NCBI GenBank assembly: GCA_003568945.1
Contig: BDIP01000092.1
Coordinates: 1,400-32,044, forward strand
Source: Kipferlia bialata
Taxonomy: Eukaryota > Fornicata
Direction of reading: 5' to 3'
Length of the DNA stretch: 30,645 nucleotides
Below are positions 22,401-30,645 of the stretch, in pieces. The position numbers and the translations under genes were made by a program. The notes under the pieces were generated by a model that was given only the letters and a program-made list of their open reading frames with translations, made no database searches and was not told where the DNA came from. Every line of letters starts with the position of its first letter. Positions within the stretch are counted from its first letter, which is position 1.

Positions 22401-25400
22401 CTGTATAGGCACCCAAGGCCCCAGCCACTCCTGAGAGTGTGGATGTGGCTGCTGACACGTGGTATGTAACCTCCTCTACCACTGTTGTGGCCGTAGCAAC
22501 ATTGAGTGTCACACTGAGTACACTAGCGTCAGGCATGGTGACTTCCACCTGCCTCACCCCCTCCCCTGCTGTGGAGTAGGAGTGGGTGAAGGCACCATCC
22601 CCAGGGACGTAGGACAGGGTGTACATGGAGGTCACTCCAGTACCCACATCCCTGACGTTCAGGGGGTATGTACCACTTGTGAGCATGGCACCACACGTGT
22701 CTCTAGGCTCGAGGGTGATAACCACTGTCTCCCCCGGTGCCACTTGGGTCTCAGAGAGAGAGAGGGTGGTGAGGTCGTAGGAGAGGCCCTGCACGAGAGT
22801 GGCAGACTGTGATCCAATGGCAGCACCATCGACATAGACTGAGAAGGTGTGGGAACCAGGGGAAGATGGGGCAGCGCCAGTGTGTGTATAGGAGTCCGTG
22901 ACATCAGAGTACACTCCAGACACCGGTGTGTCCCCATCCCAGCCCATCGAAAGAGAGGCACCCAGGTCCACATTGACCCTCTCGCCTAGGGAGTTGAACA
23001 CATCTACACTCACATCATGGTCAGCACACAGAGAGACAGCGACAGGGAGGGTCACTGAGGCAGTCCTCGGCCAGTCTAGAGAGAGGGAGGAGACATACAT
23101 GGTGCTGGTGCTGACCAGTCTTCCGTTGGTGTAGACAGAGAGTGCCTGGACGCCGTCTGTCCATACGGGTGGGGAGAGGGTCACGGTGTACGCCCGGTCA
23201 GACCCTGACCATACGACACCCTGCTCACTGGGGGTACCGTCATTCCACCCTACACTAACAGATGTCTGAGATGGGAATCTGTCCCCCGTACTGTCATACA
23301 GTATCACAGTGGCAGTGGGTGGGGAGGAGTATGAGTAGGTGACATCCACCAAGGCGGAGACAGTGAGCTGGCCCAGTCCACCAAGGGGTGTCTTGGTCAC
23401 ATGTGTGTCAGACACTGCTGTGACACTGGTGCTATCCACCTGCATCCAGCCCCAGTCTGTACCAGTGGAAGACTCATACTCCCAGGTCCCAGAGACGACA
23501 GAGAATACATGCAGCACACTGGCTGCGTCTAATAGTAGCATGGAGTCACCGGAGAAGAATAAGCCTTGGATAGGGGCTAGCAATCCAGGTGGCAGGGTAG
23601 ACACCTCCTCCTGCATGGCCCAGTCCGACCCATCCCACTGATAGACACTCACCACACACCCACTCCTGACCACACCCACCCTCTCACTAGCATTGGTAGT
23701 GTCAACACTCACCAGAACACTTGAGTCCTCCCCCTCATACTGAGTATCGTAGGGGGTGGACAGAGACACAGTGGGGCCTGATGATTGGGACAGGTTGTAT
23801 CCGTAGAGGGTATCGTCCCCTGTGTCCACTACCCAAAGGGAGTTGGCGCCTATAGACATTGCAAGTGTGGTTGACTGGAAGGCATTGGGGGAAGGGGGTG
23901 TGACGCTGTTGACGGTACCCCACGTCCCATCCCCTGAGCTGTACTGACAGGTGAAGACATGCCCATTCCCCTGTATGACGATGTTGTCTCCATAGACATA
24001 GACACCAGTGCCAAACCCTAGCCCCTCAATGGGCACAGGGGGGAAGAGGGTAGTTTCCAGTGACCAGTCAGAGCCCACTACCCGGTACACATGGACCGCC
24101 CCGACCTGGGTCTGTCCATCCACAGAGGTGTAGGGGTACCCCACAGCCATGAGGTCTCCTTGCATATCGACAGCTGTGTCTGTCCAACTGCCTGCACCCC
24201 CATCATCGTCAGACCCCTCCTCTACAGTCACCTTGTCACTTAGGGCTGTATCAATGATGCCCCTCAGCACCATATAATCAGAGCCAGTCTGTTCCTGGTA
24301 CATGTATAGTACACCCCCTTCGTGGTCAGTGTATGGCGCAGAGTTGACTACCACCCAGTCCCCATACACTGCCTTGACTGACCCTAGGCTATCGACACCC
24401 AGAGACACATCGGGAGAGGGTAGGCCTGTGGCCACAGTCGATGGCGACAGAGATACAAGCAGAGGCTGCGTCACTGTAACCCCGTCAGCAGTCATGGAGA
24501 CTGTGTGGGCACCCACTGTGGTGAACGTGTGGGAGATGCTGTACAGAGCATCACTCCCCGTGTCTAACACCGTATCATCGTACACATCCACCCCTGTATC
24601 ATCGTGTACTATACGGACTGTCAATACGAGGTCAGGGATCGGGGTGCCACAGGCATCTGCCGGGTATAGGTCGATGGACAGAGTGCTTCCTGGGGCTGTG
24701 AACCGTGTCATCCCTATGCTACTGGTCAGAGCAGACACCCCGGCTGTGAGGGTTGGGATTGCGATCTGTAGAGTGACGGCTGGTGCTCCAAGGTCTGTGT
24801 CTGTGTATACAGAGTATGGAAGGCCTGGGGTGGAGGGGGACACCACCTCCAGAGAGCAGGTGTTAGTGGCCGGGTTCCACTGCTCCTGGGAAGATGCTGT
24901 GACAACCCCGCCCCACTCAATGTACACACTGTCACAGGCATTCTCTGTCACTACAGGCAGTGGGCTCGCGAACACTGGGCCGGTGTGCAGCTGGACTGAG
25001 GCCGTATACACAGAGCACACCTCGGTGGCAGTTAGGGTTGTTGTTGCAGTGCTGGGCGAGACAGCAGAGACCCCGTCCAGTATGAGTGTGCGGGTCAGGA
25101 GGGGCATTGGCTCTGGCCCGTCAAGGTATATGGCGACATGGTTGACACCCTGGGCAAGGGGTAGGGAGAGGATGTACGTGTAGGGGGTGACGGAGACAGG
25201 CGGTGAGTCGGCATCCCCTGGGGTTGTGCTGCTCTGCATGTACTCTAGAGCCCCTAGGACCACCGACCCATTCAGAGTGACCACGACTGTCAGCTCTAGT
25301 GGTGAGTAACCAATATACTATACAGGGGGGGGGGGGTAATACCAATAACTACACACAGTCCTCCCTCACAGTCATCATATCTATCACCCACCTGTCTGTA

Positions 25401-27602
25401 TGTTTGCATAGGACCCGTCCTGTATGTACACTGTGCCTGTCAGCGTGTCAGAGACAGGGCTGTCCAGAACAGCCCCTGCATAGACAGTCATACTCGTCGA
25501 TGTCAGTGACTCATACAGGTATACACCCGTGCTCGTGTCCCACCTGCCCATCTGGGGCACTCCCATGAACATACCATGGGTACACACACATATTGCCCCG
25601 GTGACGCCATTGGCATACCCTACAGGGGACTGCAGGGTGCGGTAGGAATACCAGAGGGTGCCATCGTGTAGAAATATGACTGACACAGAGGGAACACTCA
25701 CAACAATGGCGGCGCTGCTGACCAAGAGCTGGGGTCAGTTGGTGTATATACACAAATAGTGTGGCAGGATATGAACATGGAATGTGATGTGTCCTCACCT
25801 GTGTCCTGGGTACCACCCCGTCAACGCGGTAGAGACCCTCCCTCTCACAGGGCACAGAGAGTGTCTGCTCCCTGACCCATACCCCAGAGGCAGGGGAGAT
25901 GGTGTACACTAGCACATCGTCACTGGCAGTGTAGGCCAGCACCAGCCTACCAGTCCCCCCTGCCTCCCTAATGGCAACAGACAGGTAGTCATCGTCTAGG
26001 TACTGGTCCTCATCGTCTGTGCGGTACCACCCATGGGATATGTACTGGGGTGAGATGGGGGGGGGTTAAAGACAAGGGGGAGAGAGAGAGAGAGAGCTCA
26101 CCTGGGTAGGGACGTCCCATCCAGTCTGGCTGATGTCGTACATGTACAGGAGACGCTCGGACGCCACAGCTAGCCAGTCACCACTCACTGAGAGGTCAGA
26201 GGGAGGCGACAGAGAGAGTGAGAGTGAGGGGGGGGGGGAGAGACTGAGGCAGAGCCACAGAGATATTATGAATGGACACCAATGTGACTGTGCATGTTGC
26301 AACTACAATTATATATATATAGAGAGAGAGAGAGATATATATATATATACCTGCCATCTGCCGCACTGTCCTATCAATATGACTGTGCATATAGTATCTT
26401 CAATATGCATACATATATATAGAGTAATAGAAATACCTGCCATCTGCCCCACTGCAACTACAAATAATACATATATATGTATATATATAGTGAGAGATAT
26501 ATACTACATCATATACCTGCCATCTGCCCCACTGTTCTGTCGAATGCCCCCTCCACCGGCGTGGTGACCTCATACACTGGGTCCCACACCCCAACGGCAG
26601 AGGTGTGGCATGTAAACAGACCCCCATCTGCTAGTATATACACATCAGACACAGTCACAGCCACACTGTACCCAAAGGCCATGTCGGCAGAGACAGAGGC
26701 AGCTGGGGGTTGAAGCCTGGCCTCGTATGTCCATGTCCCAGCAACGTTGCGGTACATGTGCACTGCACCCACAGCAGAGGTGCCGCTGATGGCCTCTGAG
26801 GGTGCAGAGACAGCTAATAGGGTGCCGGAAGGGTCCATAGATACCTGCTGGCCAAATAGGAGTCTGCTGTCCGAGGGGACTGAGTCGCTAGGGGGCGTGA
26901 GGGTCTGGGGTGGGAGAGAGACAGGTGAAGAAGAGTGAGAGAGGGGGGGGGGGGCACTGGCTGGGTCTTATGACATCTGCGAGAGAGTCAAACTGGGTAA
27001 TAAGAGACACCCAAACACCAACCTGAAGTGCTGCGTACTCATATGTGCCCGATGTCAAGACTGCCTCATACACATAGGCGCTGCCCATGAATGCGTTGAC
27101 CCCATGGGCCCCTGTCGCCATCCAAGTGCCATCATCACTGACAGACACGCTGTATCCAGAGTAGCCTGAGGGTGGGAGGGGGAGGAAAGGGGCAGGGTAG
27201 ATCGTCATTGTATATCGTATATGTACATGCCCGTATCAAAACAACGATACACAATCCCACGACACAGAGAATTCTGAGTCAGAGTGCGTATGTGTACCTA
27301 TACCCCCATACTACAGCATACTACAGCACCCCCCCTGCCCCCCTACCTGACGTGACTGCCATGGTGCCCCCAGTGTCTGAGGCCGGGTCTGCCACATGCT
27401 CCTCTGTGGGCATAAGCAGCACGGGGGTGGGCACAGTGAAGACGTCAAACACAGTCCCGCTCTTGACCTGGTTCATACCAACCACAGCATCAGTGTTGGT
27501 AGCATCATAGATGGTAGGATTGGGTGTGGGTGAAGAGAAAGAGAGCCCAATGAAGCAAAGGAGGAACAAGAGAGCACACACACGGAGCAGGGAGGCTCTC
27601 AT
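13405..27602 (-). CDS. Giant single-pass receptor (4404 aa): FG-GAP propellers, Ig-like modules, TM, pseudokinase, ART-like domain
   Basis: Nine exons join in phase: 27602-27347, 27165-27023, 26904-26517, 26187-26102, 26044-25799, 25728-25392, 25295-21538, 21466-14765 and 14703-13405 (TAA). Order of parts: signal peptide (MRASLLRVCALLFLLCFIGL...); a first propeller with FG-GAP-like repeats (GYSVSVSDDGTWMATGA, LLFGQQVSMDPSGTLLAVSA, AVGAVHMY); a few Ig-like modules; a second propeller (about 24450-23400, e.g. VGAVHVYRVVGSDW); many Ig/filamin-like beta modules (GVYTYTYTPTEEGTYTVSGY, WDCGSVS, PLDACG); one membrane helix (residues about 3724-3747); a basic Ser/Pro-rich juxtamembrane; a kinase-like domain without catalytic motifs; and a PARP-like C-terminal domain. 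FG-GAP propellers plus Ig stalks are typical of adhesion receptors such as integrin alpha chains, so a surface recognition or adhesion role is inferred. The last three exons are huge (3758, 6702 and 1299 bases), unlike every other gene here. Exon joins are strongly supported; the ligand and output are unknown. Confidence 0.85.
13659..13977 (-). other. C-terminal ADP-ribosyltransferase (PARP)-like domain of the receptor
   Basis: Within the last exon the order AYIGTTLSGI, PLGRGVYMTTSLQAAV, YPVVLCLEVALGAVV, GTAYALVVKG parallels the PARP fold: W-H-G-T strand, G-[KR]-G-[IV]-Y-F turn, L-L-x-x-V-A-L-G strand, and a final strand carrying the catalytic Glu. The Gly-x-Gly-Val-Tyr turn and EVALG are kept. 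The first His of the H-Y-E triad appears replaced (YIG) and the final Glu is not obvious, so catalysis is doubtful. This rests on motif matching by eye, without a database search. Confidence 0.45.
14230..15196 (-). other. TKL-like pseudokinase domain of the receptor
   Basis: Spans the junction of the last two exons. Kinase landmarks in order: beta3-like RVLPVVVRNG (Lys replaced by Arg); helix C with FERDLAALCKYSHPK then LQVLGYAEV; hinge and helix D IVFADVEGVSLKDHL; helix E RLQVCLQLVRAALSSHTAK; the catalytic-loop position SPLHTLFESSIVVQP (HRD is HTL, the Mg-binding Asn is Ser); and the DFG position CTHALGN. Lys, HRD Asp, Asn and DFG Asp are all missing, so a scaffold or allosteric role is expected. 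Confidence 0.75.
15439..15511 (-). other. Transmembrane helix of the giant receptor
   Basis: About 24 hydrophobic residues (LTLVAGVSLIVSVLSVGFGV...) followed by ARK and a basic, Ser/Pro-rich stretch (SPLKKGRSPLSKR), the usual stop-transfer signal. It places the Ig modules outside the cell and the kinase-like and ART-like domains in the cytosol. Confidence 0.85.
16100..21340 (-). repeat. About 1.55-kb super-repeat of Ig/filamin-like modules
   Basis: The YTPxxEGTYTVSxYxGxxLLE module recurs near 21290, 19720, 18185 and 16640, spaced about 1535-1570 bases (about 515 residues). Between recurrences the same four other modules follow in fixed order. They are marked by YVSxxSSLxxV/WDxxxGxV, then TCxSxSL/AGWDG, then PLDACGxxIxGL, then DLSPSVxWDCGSVS. 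Less conserved rounds extend back into 21538-25295. Intragenic duplication of a five-module block is the simplest reading. Confidence 0.75.
26345..26540 (-). repeat. Three copies of an exon 3' end plus donor in the receptor gene
   Basis: The end of exon 26904-26517 with its donor (26511-26540, reading GTGGGGCAGATGGCAG then GTAT in gene sense) recurs at about 26432-26455 and 26345-26375 in the downstream intron. The copies are 22-base near-identical cores with GTAT retained. AT and GA microsatellites and a repeated TGACTGTGCAT stretch lie between them. Confidence 0.85.
27531..27602 (-). other. Signal peptide of the giant receptor
   Basis: Starts MRASLLRVCALLFLLCFIGL and ends near LSFSS. A short basic N-region, a long Leu-rich core and small residues at the likely cleavage point (about residue 23-24) mark entry to the secretory pathway. 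This decides the start codon at 27602-27600. Confidence 0.85.
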
Positions 27603-27785
27603 ATGTCTAGGATGCTCTCCTGTGACCTTCGTAACTCTCTCTCTGCTACGGTGTCACGCTATACTGATGGATAGATATGACTGGTGCAGAGGAACCAAGT
27701 ATGAATATAGCCTACACCCCTAAGTCACAAACAATCAGTGTGGATGTCGGGGTCAAACTGACACTGGAGCAGCTCTTCACTCGGT
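27603..27785. promoter_or_regulatory. Divergent intergenic region (presumed bidirectional promoter)
   Basis: 183 bases separate the start codons of the minus-strand receptor and the plus-strand hydrolase, so both promoters must lie here or just within. No TATA box or other motif can be claimed. An upstream in-frame ATG at 27677 opens a different frame and would remove the signal peptide, so it was not used. Confidence 0.5.
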
Positions 27786-28724
27786 ATGAAAGGGATCCTG
27801 TGCGTGACTGCCCTCTGCCTCTGCATAGCAGTGCATGCATTTGTGGAGACCAGGTATATATCAGTCCTCTCCTGCGTACTCTCATCCCTTCTCCTCTAAC
27901 GTCAGTGTCACCTTCCCAACCTTCGATGGCATCTATCTCAATGGAAACACAACCTTCCCCGTCGACTGCACTGCCGCCTCCCCATGCCCTGCAGTTGTCT
28001 TCATCGCAGGTATAGTATTAGCTCTCTATCCACATTCATGTGTATGTATATGTATACCTGACACCGAGTGGTGAATAGTGTGGTGACCCCAGGTTCTGGT
28101 CCCAACGACATGAATGAGACTGGGGGTGTATACGAGGCAGCCAGAGACATATCTGCATCCATAGCAGAGGCGGGTATCGCCATGCTCAGATACGACAAGA
28201 GGAGGTAGGGGCAGTCTCATATAGTCACTTCTTTGCTTTTCTTTCTCTCTGTGAATGAGTGTAACACCAGCTGTGCCGCAGACAACAGCCACGGCAGGTG
28301 CCAGGACCTGCCCATTAACAGATGGAATGTCGAGTTTGACGACTTTGTAGCAGATGCCGAGTTTGCTGTGGCCTATCTCGCGGAAGACGAGAGGTACGTC
28401 CCCCCCCCCCTTACCTGACACCCCCTCCTTACCCCTTTCACACACCTTAGGGTGTCCTCTGTCTATGTCAGTGGCCACAGTCAGATTATGATGTGTATCA
28501 CTGTGTTTATGTGTTACTCCCTACCACTCCCTACCCTCTCTCACCTATAGAGTGTCCTCTGTCTATGTCACTGGCCATAGTCAGATTATGATGTGTATCT
28601 ATGTGTTACTCTCTTCCACTCCCAATCCTCTCTCACCTATAGAGTGTCCTCTGTCTATGTCACTGGCCACAGCCAGGGGTGTGACATTGCCCCCCTGGTT
28701 GCTGACCATCTATCCACAGGCACG

Positions 28725-28764
<40 letters not shown>

Positions 28765-29959
28765 GAATATCTGTTGACACACACACATATATATATTTAC
28801 CGGTATTATTAGAAACCTAAATGTCTATATGCATATGTATCTCCCCTTATCCACAGGGACCTCCCAGGCTGGACAGTACACTGTGGGAGGGGTGGCACTG
28901 CTCATGGGAGGTACAGTGCCCAATCATTGCCCTATAATTGTTTCTCATCCATGTACTCTATCCTGCACACACTACACAATACTACAAGTACTCTCCGTCT
29001 CTCTCAATCCCTCTCTCTCTCCCCCTAGGCGGCATCTCCATCCTGGACACCATGTTGAGACAGTACACAGAGTCCGCACAGGTAACAGTGGTGTGACATA
29101 AGAGATATATGATAGACTAAGAGTGAAGTTTATCCCCCATACAGTAGTAGAGCATACCCACCTTCAGGAGTATACCACCCAGCTGTACCAGTACCTGGCC
29201 TCTGTCGATATATACACAGTCGACCAGGAGGTCATAGATGCATACGCAGGTAAGACCACATATGGCATACATAGTATGTAGCAGTCATTGCCTGCCTACA
29301 TCATTGATTGTCACAATCATTGTGTCTACTGTACCCCTTTCCCCACCCCCAGATGTGATTGAGCAGTCCTGGGCCATGGTGGATGGCTGGTCCAGTGTCA
29401 TGTCCCCATTGATAGCACATGAGTACCCACCCAACTACCTCATTAATGGGTGCACAGCCACATTCTGGTACCAGGTGGGTGGGTCAATACATACCATGTA
29501 TGGCATCTCTATATATGTGGTCTGCACCTGACCCCCAGTGGATGGATGCCACCGACCCTGACAAGCGCACTGTCACATGGACATCCCTAGACAGTGCCGG
29601 GGTGCCTGTCCTGGCGGTCAACAGCAGGACAGACTACAACCTGCAGCCAAGGTCACATTCATATCGTTGTAGTACAGTACCTGTACTATCACTCTGTGTT
29701 CATTATCCCTTGTACTCTGTGGTCTTCAACACATACACAAACCAACATGAATAGGAGTTTGCCACTACCCCTGTACGAACCGCTAACCCCCAGTGACTAC
29801 GAGCCCCTGCACTCCCTGCTGTCTGACGTCATGGGAGACCTGTACTCAGGGCACGTCACAGTTACAGACCTCTGCCACATGATGGCACCTGCCAACGGGG
29901 CAGACTTCATCGTCAACGTTGAGGTCATTGATGCACTGGTTGACTTCATTACACTCTAA
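27786..29959 (+). CDS. Secreted alpha/beta hydrolase (357 aa), probable serine esterase/acylhydrolase
   Basis: Eleven exons join in phase: 27786-27853, 27906-28009, 28093-28204, 28271-28393, 28643-28719, 28857-28910, 29029-29081, 29168-29249, 29353-29474, 29539-29651 and 29794-29959 (TAA). The start gives a clear signal peptide (MKGILCVTALCLCIAVHAF). The fold's landmarks follow: PAVVFIAGSGPNDMNETGG (oxyanion strand, HGSGP-like), GIAMLRYDKRS, the nucleophile elbow VYVTGHSQG with Ser146, an acid PVLAVNSRTDYNLQ with probable Asp297, and a probable catalytic His331 in the last exon. Family members cleave esters or related acyl bonds in external or lysosomal-type compartments; the substrate is unknown. 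The fifth exon ends at a GC donor (28720), and its 5' edge is present in two extra copies upstream. The length matches bacterial-type serine hydrolases of this kind, so an ancient transfer is possible but untested. Confidence 0.8.
28441..28670 (+). repeat. Tandem copies of an exon 5' end with its acceptor (nucleophile elbow)
   Basis: Starts at 28451, 28551 and 28643 share an acceptor (TTAG or TATAG) followed by GTGTCCTCTGTCTATGTCA[CG]TGGCCA.AG.CAG, encoding VSSVYVTGHSQ. Spacing is 100 and 92 bases. Only the third continues in the hydrolase frame (GCDIAPL...). The first two run into a shared intron-like ATTATGATGTGTATC sequence. Confidence 0.9.
28725..28762. repeat. CT microsatellite in a hydrolase intron
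   Basis: A long TC/CT dinucleotide run just inside the GC..AG intron 28720-28856. Confidence 0.9.
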
Positions 29960-30389
29960 CGGGTATCAGAGTGAGTGCTAAGCACTAGACGTATATGGTG
30001 TTTCTGGATAATGGGTCGGGCTCCACCAGAGTGGATGGCCTAGTGGGTGGGTGGGTGGAATAAGAATTAGGATTTGTATAGTGTTATTATCACTCTGAAT
30101 GGAGTAAGGTGTTATGGTGTTCCTCAGTAAAATATATTTTGGTGAGTGGAATGCCGTGGAATATTCAACATATATATACCGCTGCCCCCATTATGTCCAG
30201 TGACTGTCTTCAAGCTCCAATTATGGGAAACTTTCAACTCACTGTTCTTGTCACGCATTGGGGTGTCCCCATTGGGGACGCTGTGAATAGACGTCTGAAC
30301 GTCTCTGATATCACATCCTGGGACACTGATGCAGAGGCAGAGGCCTTTTCAACTTGGCTTCGGCCGTCCTGGATCTTAACTCTTAACTG
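29960..30389. other. Region downstream of the hydrolase, no firm gene
   Basis: An open frame on the plus strand at 30109-30389 (ATG; a second ATG near 30195) reads ...FQLTVLVTHWGVPIGDAVNR... and stops with TGA at 30388-30390. Composition is not clearly coding, and it joins to nothing in phase. It could be a decayed exon, a short single-exon gene or chance. Confidence 0.3.
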
Positions 30390-30408
30390 ATGGATCCAGT
30401 GTCTAAAG
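30390..30408 (+). CDS. Possible first exon of a truncated gene (MDPVSK...)
   Basis: An ATG followed by six codons and a good donor (AAAG|GTAAGA), the same style as the tiny first exons of the kelch and RING genes. The continuation is lost at the window end. An 18-base match to exon 2 of the hydrolase at 30560-30577 hints at a second hydrolase copy. Weak evidence. Confidence 0.2.
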
Positions 30409-30595
30409 GTAAGATCACGTGCTATATCTGTGTTACCCTTCCAGTGAATGTGCTCTCTTCACATCAGTAATTCGGCTTCTGTGTTCTGTGTTACCCACAA
30501 CGACGTCCATCATCTCCACTTCCTCTTGTCTCACTCATTATTTGTGTACATCTCCATCCACCTTTCCAACCTTCGATATATCATATATGTCTCCC

Positions 30596-30598
<3 letters not shown>

Positions 30599-30645
<47 letters not shown>
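30599..30645. repeat. Poly-C tract ending the window (47 C)
   Basis: Uninterrupted C to the last base. Such tracts stop sequencing reads and assemblies, so the window probably ends where a contig ends. Confidence 0.9.

Noticed and set aside
24302-25183. 293-codon open frame on the plus strand
   Set aside because: Antisense shadow of the receptor's 3.8-kb exon. GC-rich third positions keep the opposite strand open; no splice or domain support.
27677-27853. Upstream ATG (MTGAEEPS...) as the start of the hydrolase
   Set aside because: It opens a different frame from the signal peptide; only the ATG at 27786 is in phase with the next exon and gives a secretion signal.
28441-28670. CRISPR-like array of three repeats
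   Set aside because: The repeats are copies of a coding exon edge with splice sites in a eukaryotic gene; spacers are similar to each other.
30599-30645. Poly-C as a telomere
   Set aside because: Pure C without a repeat unit is not a known telomere form; a sequencing or assembly stop is more likely.

Overview
The window looks like protist nuclear DNA that is dense in genes and in spliceosomal introns. I found no rRNA, tRNA, CRISPR array, transposon, LTR element or virus-like element. Reading frames are cut every 50-200 bases by introns of about 50-370 bases with GT..AG (rarely GC..AG) ends. I checked every exon chain below by hand for reading-frame phase. The gene style (tiny first exons, kelch, RING and ARM proteins, receptor pseudokinases, 45-50% GC, no TE clutter) resembles an intron-rich free-living fornicate metamonad such as Kipferlia bialata. 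That assignment is inference.

Layout, left to right. (1) 35-1364, minus: six in-phase exons of a seven-transmembrane receptor (TM3 to TM7), cut by the left edge and lacking TM1-2. (2) 1751-5390, plus: an 11-exon gene for a protein of at least 610 residues, propeller-like then helical, unassigned. (3) 5453-7743, plus: an 11-exon kelch-repeat protein (316 aa), starting 62 bases after the previous stop. (4) 8135-13159, minus: a 26-exon gene for an 844-aa protein with an N-terminal RING-H2 finger and ARM/HEAT-like helical repeats, probably an E3 ubiquitin ligase. (5) 13405-27602, minus: a 9-exon gene for a giant single-pass receptor of 4404 aa. It has a signal peptide, two FG-GAP-like propellers, more than 20 Ig/filamin-like modules in a repeating order of about 515 aa, one membrane helix, a TKL-type pseudokinase and a C-terminal domain resembling the PARP/ADP-ribosyltransferase fold. 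(6) 27786-29959, plus, divergent from the receptor: an 11-exon secreted alpha/beta hydrolase (357 aa). (7) 29960-30645: mostly non-coding, ending in 47 C.

The main observations are the giant receptor and a recurring pattern of exon-edge duplication. In five genes the intron beside an exon carries one or two extra, partly decayed copies of that exon's edge together with its splice site. Poly-C at 1620-1713 sits exactly where two divergent genes both lose their 5' ends and may be an assembly join. Poly-C also ends the window. Functional links between the genes are not evident, except that the receptor and the hydrolase share a 183-base divergent intergenic region and both enter the secretory route.
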